Shown here: piece by piece, positions 49,242-51,041 of the stretch
Position numbering within the stretch: position 1 is the first letter of the stretch
Layout: each line of letters begins with the position of its first letter
Source of the DNA: Cryobacterium tagatosivorans
Lineage (GTDB): Bacteria > Actinomycetota > Actinomycetes > Actinomycetales > Microbacteriaceae
NCBI RefSeq assembly: GCF_004402215.1
Contig: NZ_SOEZ01000071.1
Location: 1-51,041, forward strand
Length of the DNA stretch: 51,041 bases
Direction of reading: 5' to 3'
Made by a program: the position numbers and the translations under genes
Notes under the pieces: generated by a model
Seen by the model: only the letters and a program-made list of their open reading frames with translations
Databases searched by the model: none
What the model was told of the DNA's origin: nothing

Positions 49242-49365
49242 GCCGTCGGAACGCCACCGGGGACAGGGGCATCCCCGGTGACGGAGCCCCTCGGATTCAG
49301 GTACCGTAGAGGTGAGCCCGCTGCGCAGTTTCGCGGCGGCACAATTTGAATAGAGGAGGCCGGCC

Positions 49366-50376
49366 ATGGACATCGACCTCAGTATGTTGCGGCAGATGGA
49401 GCGCGAGAAAGAGATCCCCTTCGAGGAACTCGCGCGGATCATTGAACAGGCAATTCTGACCGCCTACCTCAAGCACATCCACCCGGGTGAGCACATGAAG
49501 CAGGCCGTCGAGGAAGAGCCGGGGGCGCGGGTCGTTCTCGACCGCAAGACCGGCCACATCACCATCTTCGTCCCCGAGCAGGACGACGAGGGAAACATCA
49601 TCGGCGAGGGCGTCGACGAGCCGACCGACTTCGGCCGGATCGCGGCATTCGCCGCCAAGCAGGTCATCAACCAGCGTCTGCGCGACCTGGCGGATGACGC
49701 GGTGCTGGGCGAGTTCCGCAGCCGCGAGGGCGAGATCGTGGCCGGGATCATCCAGCAGGGTCCCAACCCCCGCATGATCCACGTCGACCTCGGCAGCATC
49801 GAGGCGATCCTGCCCCCCGAGGAGCAGGTGCCGGGCGAGAGCTACACGCACGGCACGCGCATCCGCGTCTACGTCACCGCAGTCGGCAAGGGGCTCAAGG
49901 GCCCGCAGATCACCGTGTCACGCACCCACCCGTCCCTGGTTCGCCGCCTGTTCGCGCTCGAGGTGCCCGAGATCGCCAGCGGCGTCGTCGAGATCGTGTC
50001 GCTCGCCCGCGAGGCCGGCCACCGCACCAAGATCGCCGTGCGCGCCACCGAACCCGGCGTCAACGCCAAGGGCGCCTGCATCGGCGAACTCGGGCAGCGT
50101 GTGCGCGCCGTCACCGCGGAGCTCAACAACGAGAAGATCGACATCGTCGACTACTCGCCCGACCTGGCCACGTTCGTCGCCAGCGCGCTGTCTCCCGCCA
50201 AGGTCACCAGCGCCTACGTCATCGACGAGTCGATCAAGGCCGTCAGGGCGCTCGTTCCCGACTACCAGCTGTCCCTGGCCATCGGCAAGGAGGGCCAGAA
50301 TGCCCGCCTCGCGGCCAAGCTGACCGGGGCCAAGATCGACATCCAACCTGACAGTATTCTGGAGGACGCCGAATAG
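49366..50376 (+). CDS. nusA: Transcription termination/antitermination factor NusA
   Basis: A 336-residue RNA polymerase-binding factor that modulates pausing and termination. The N-terminal polymerase-binding domain, an S1 domain (EIVAGIIQQGPNPRMIHVDL onward) and two KH domains (KIAVRATEPGVNAKGACIGE; LSLAIGKEGQNARLAAKLTG) are seen. There is no acidic C-terminal repeat, as in other actinobacteria. ATG 49366 has GAGGAGG. ylxR follows after eight bases and infB after that, the usual nusA-ylxR-infB order. Confidence 0.97.
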   Translation: MDIDLSMLRQMEREKEIPFEELARIIEQAILTAYLKHIHPGEHMKQAVEEEPGARVVLDRKTGHITIFVPEQDDEGNIIGEGVDEPTDFGRIAAFAAKQVINQRLRDLADDAVLGEFRSREGEIVAGIIQQGPNPRMIHVDLGSIEAILPPEEQVPGESYTHGTRIRVYVTAVGKGLKGPQITVSRTHPSLVRRLFALEVPEIASGVVEIVSLAREAGHRTKIAVRATEPGVNAKGACIGELGQRVRAVTAELNNEKIDIVDYSPDLATFVASALSPAKVTSAYVIDESIKAVRALVPDYQLSLAIGKEGQNARLAAKLTGAKIDIQPDSILEDAE

Positions 50377-50384
50377 GGGGTACG

Positions 50385-50642
50385 ATGGAACCCGTTAGAA
50401 CGTGCATTGGATGCCGTTTGCGCGCACCTCGCTCCTCTCTTTTGAGGGTTGTGGCCCGGGAATCGGAACTCGTGGCGGATGAAACCGCCACACTTCCTGG
50501 CAGAGGCGCGTGGTTGCATCCCACCGTCGCGTGCTTCCAGGACGCACAGCGGCGACGCGCCTTCGGGCGTGCCCTTCGCGTGACCAGTTCCGTGGACGCG
50601 AAACAACTAGAGAACAGGCTGACTTGGCTAATGGATAACTAA
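50385..50642 (+). CDS. ylxR: YlxR family RNA-binding protein (DUF448)
   Basis: An 85-residue protein with the family motifs RTCIGCR near the start and GRGAWLHP in the middle. YlxR proteins bind RNA or nucleoid-associated partners and are coded between nusA and infB. Start ATG 50385 has GGGGGT upstream. It is coupled in one operon with nusA (8-base gap); infB begins 76 bases later. Confidence 0.95.
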   Translation: MEPVRTCIGCRLRAPRSSLLRVVARESELVADETATLPGRGAWLHPTVACFQDAQRRRAFGRALRVTSSVDAKQLENRLTWLMDN

Positions 50643-50718
50643 TGAGCGGCTCGAAATGAGAACCGTCCGTTACTAACGGTCTGCCCCTTTCCGGGTGCAG
50701 GCCCGGAACAGGAGAATT

Positions 50719-51041
50719 GTGGCTGCAAAACCACGCGTACACGAGATCGCAACCGAGCTCGGCGTCGACAGCAAGGTAGCCCTTGCCAAATTGAAGGAAA
50801 TGGGCGAGTTCGTCAAGGGACCGTCCTCCAGTGTTGAACCCCCCGTAGCCCGGCGCCTCCGCGCCGCGCTCGAGGCCGACGGTGTGAAGACCGCCGCCGC
50901 GGGAACCAAAACCGAAGCGCCGGCCGCCGCAAAGCCGGCCGTCGCATCGACCGCCAAGCCGGGTGGGGCCCGCCCCGCCCCGGCCAAGCCGGCCGCACAG
51001 CCCGTCGCCGCGCCGGCAGCCCCGGCACCGGTCGCCGTGGC
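50719..51041 (+). CDS. infB: Translation initiation factor IF-2, N-terminal part (cut by window edge)
   Basis: The first 107 codons of IF-2, which delivers initiator tRNA to the 30S subunit. The opening [20 protein letters not shown] and [20 protein letters not shown] are the IF-2 N-terminal domain; an Ala/Pro/Lys-rich low-complexity stretch follows, as usual in actinobacteria. The GTP-binding domain lies outside the window. GTG 50719 has AGGAG upstream. Confidence 0.96.
   Translation, partial: MAAKPRVHEIATELGVDSKVALAKLKEMGEFVKGPSSSVEPPVARRLRAALEADGVKTAAAGTKTEAPAAAKPAVASTAKPGGARPAPAKPAAQPVAAPAAPAPVAV

Noticed and set aside
1..51041. tRNA, rRNA or riboswitch genes
   Set aside because: The gaps are short and none shows a cloverleaf, rRNA segment or recognisable riboswitch core; small RNAs cannot be ruled out.

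Overview
The window is a 51 kb piece of a GC-rich actinobacterial chromosome. Gene order (dxr, M50 protease, ispG, proS, nusA, ylxR, infB), a DUF4192 protein, a CGNR-type regulator, leaderless promoters and a kinase/FN3/MoxR/DUF58/transglutaminase cluster all fit an actinobacterium. The overall look is of Micrococcales, perhaps Microbacteriaceae; the family assignment is inference. No rRNA, tRNA or CRISPR array was recognised. Genes are tightly packed: the longest gene-free stretch is about 240 bases (27784-28020).

Layout. 1-96: the left edge cuts an IS5-type insertion sequence. 154-5455: aldo/keto reductase, then a TetR regulator with its operator and a heterodimeric ABC exporter. 5456-8850: a DUF4192 protein, then (minus strand) an Lrp/AsnC regulator with a class III aminotransferase. 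9036-26644: a 17.6 kb co-directional nine-gene cluster: FHA protein, PP2C phosphatase, membrane Ser/Thr kinase, a 1963-residue membrane-anchored Ig-like/FN3 protein, MoxR ATPase, DUF58 protein, membrane transglutaminase-fold protein lacking catalytic Cys and His, zinc-ribbon/FHA protein, and an EccC/EssC-like ATPase. 26668-34627: alanine dehydrogenase, a polyamine-type ABC importer (substrate-binding protein, ATPase, two permeases), asparaginase and GABA transaminase. 34719-38525: OsmC protein, GNAT, a small ORF, CGNR regulator, PlsC-like acyltransferase and dxr. 38522-45300: accessory genes around the M50 protease, including a kinase with two paralogous lipoproteins. 45357-51041: ispG, proS, a DUF1206 protein, nusA, ylxR and the start of infB.

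How the parts fit. The aminotransferase, importer, GABA transaminase and alanine dehydrogenase could together take up polyamines and move their nitrogen through alanine and glutamate (inference). The nine-gene cluster looks like a cell-envelope phospho-signalling apparatus: kinase and phosphatase set threonine phosphorylation, two FHA proteins read it, MoxR/DUF58 and an EccC-like ATPase supply the motors, and the giant Ig/FN3 protein and pseudo-transglutaminase are the outward-facing parts. Related kinase-FN3-AAA-DUF58-transglutaminase clusters are known in bifidobacteria (called PFNA), but their mechanism is, to my knowledge, unresolved. The EccC-like ATPase without any visible WXG100 partner is the most intriguing addition.

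Two sequence-level themes stand out. Three copies of a long intergenic palindrome (about 23-24 bp arms, 17-nt loop) lie at gene 3' ends and show a compensatory stem change. Nine genes have a TANNNT hexamer 6-7 bases upstream of an ATG/GTG, the signature of leaderless transcripts.
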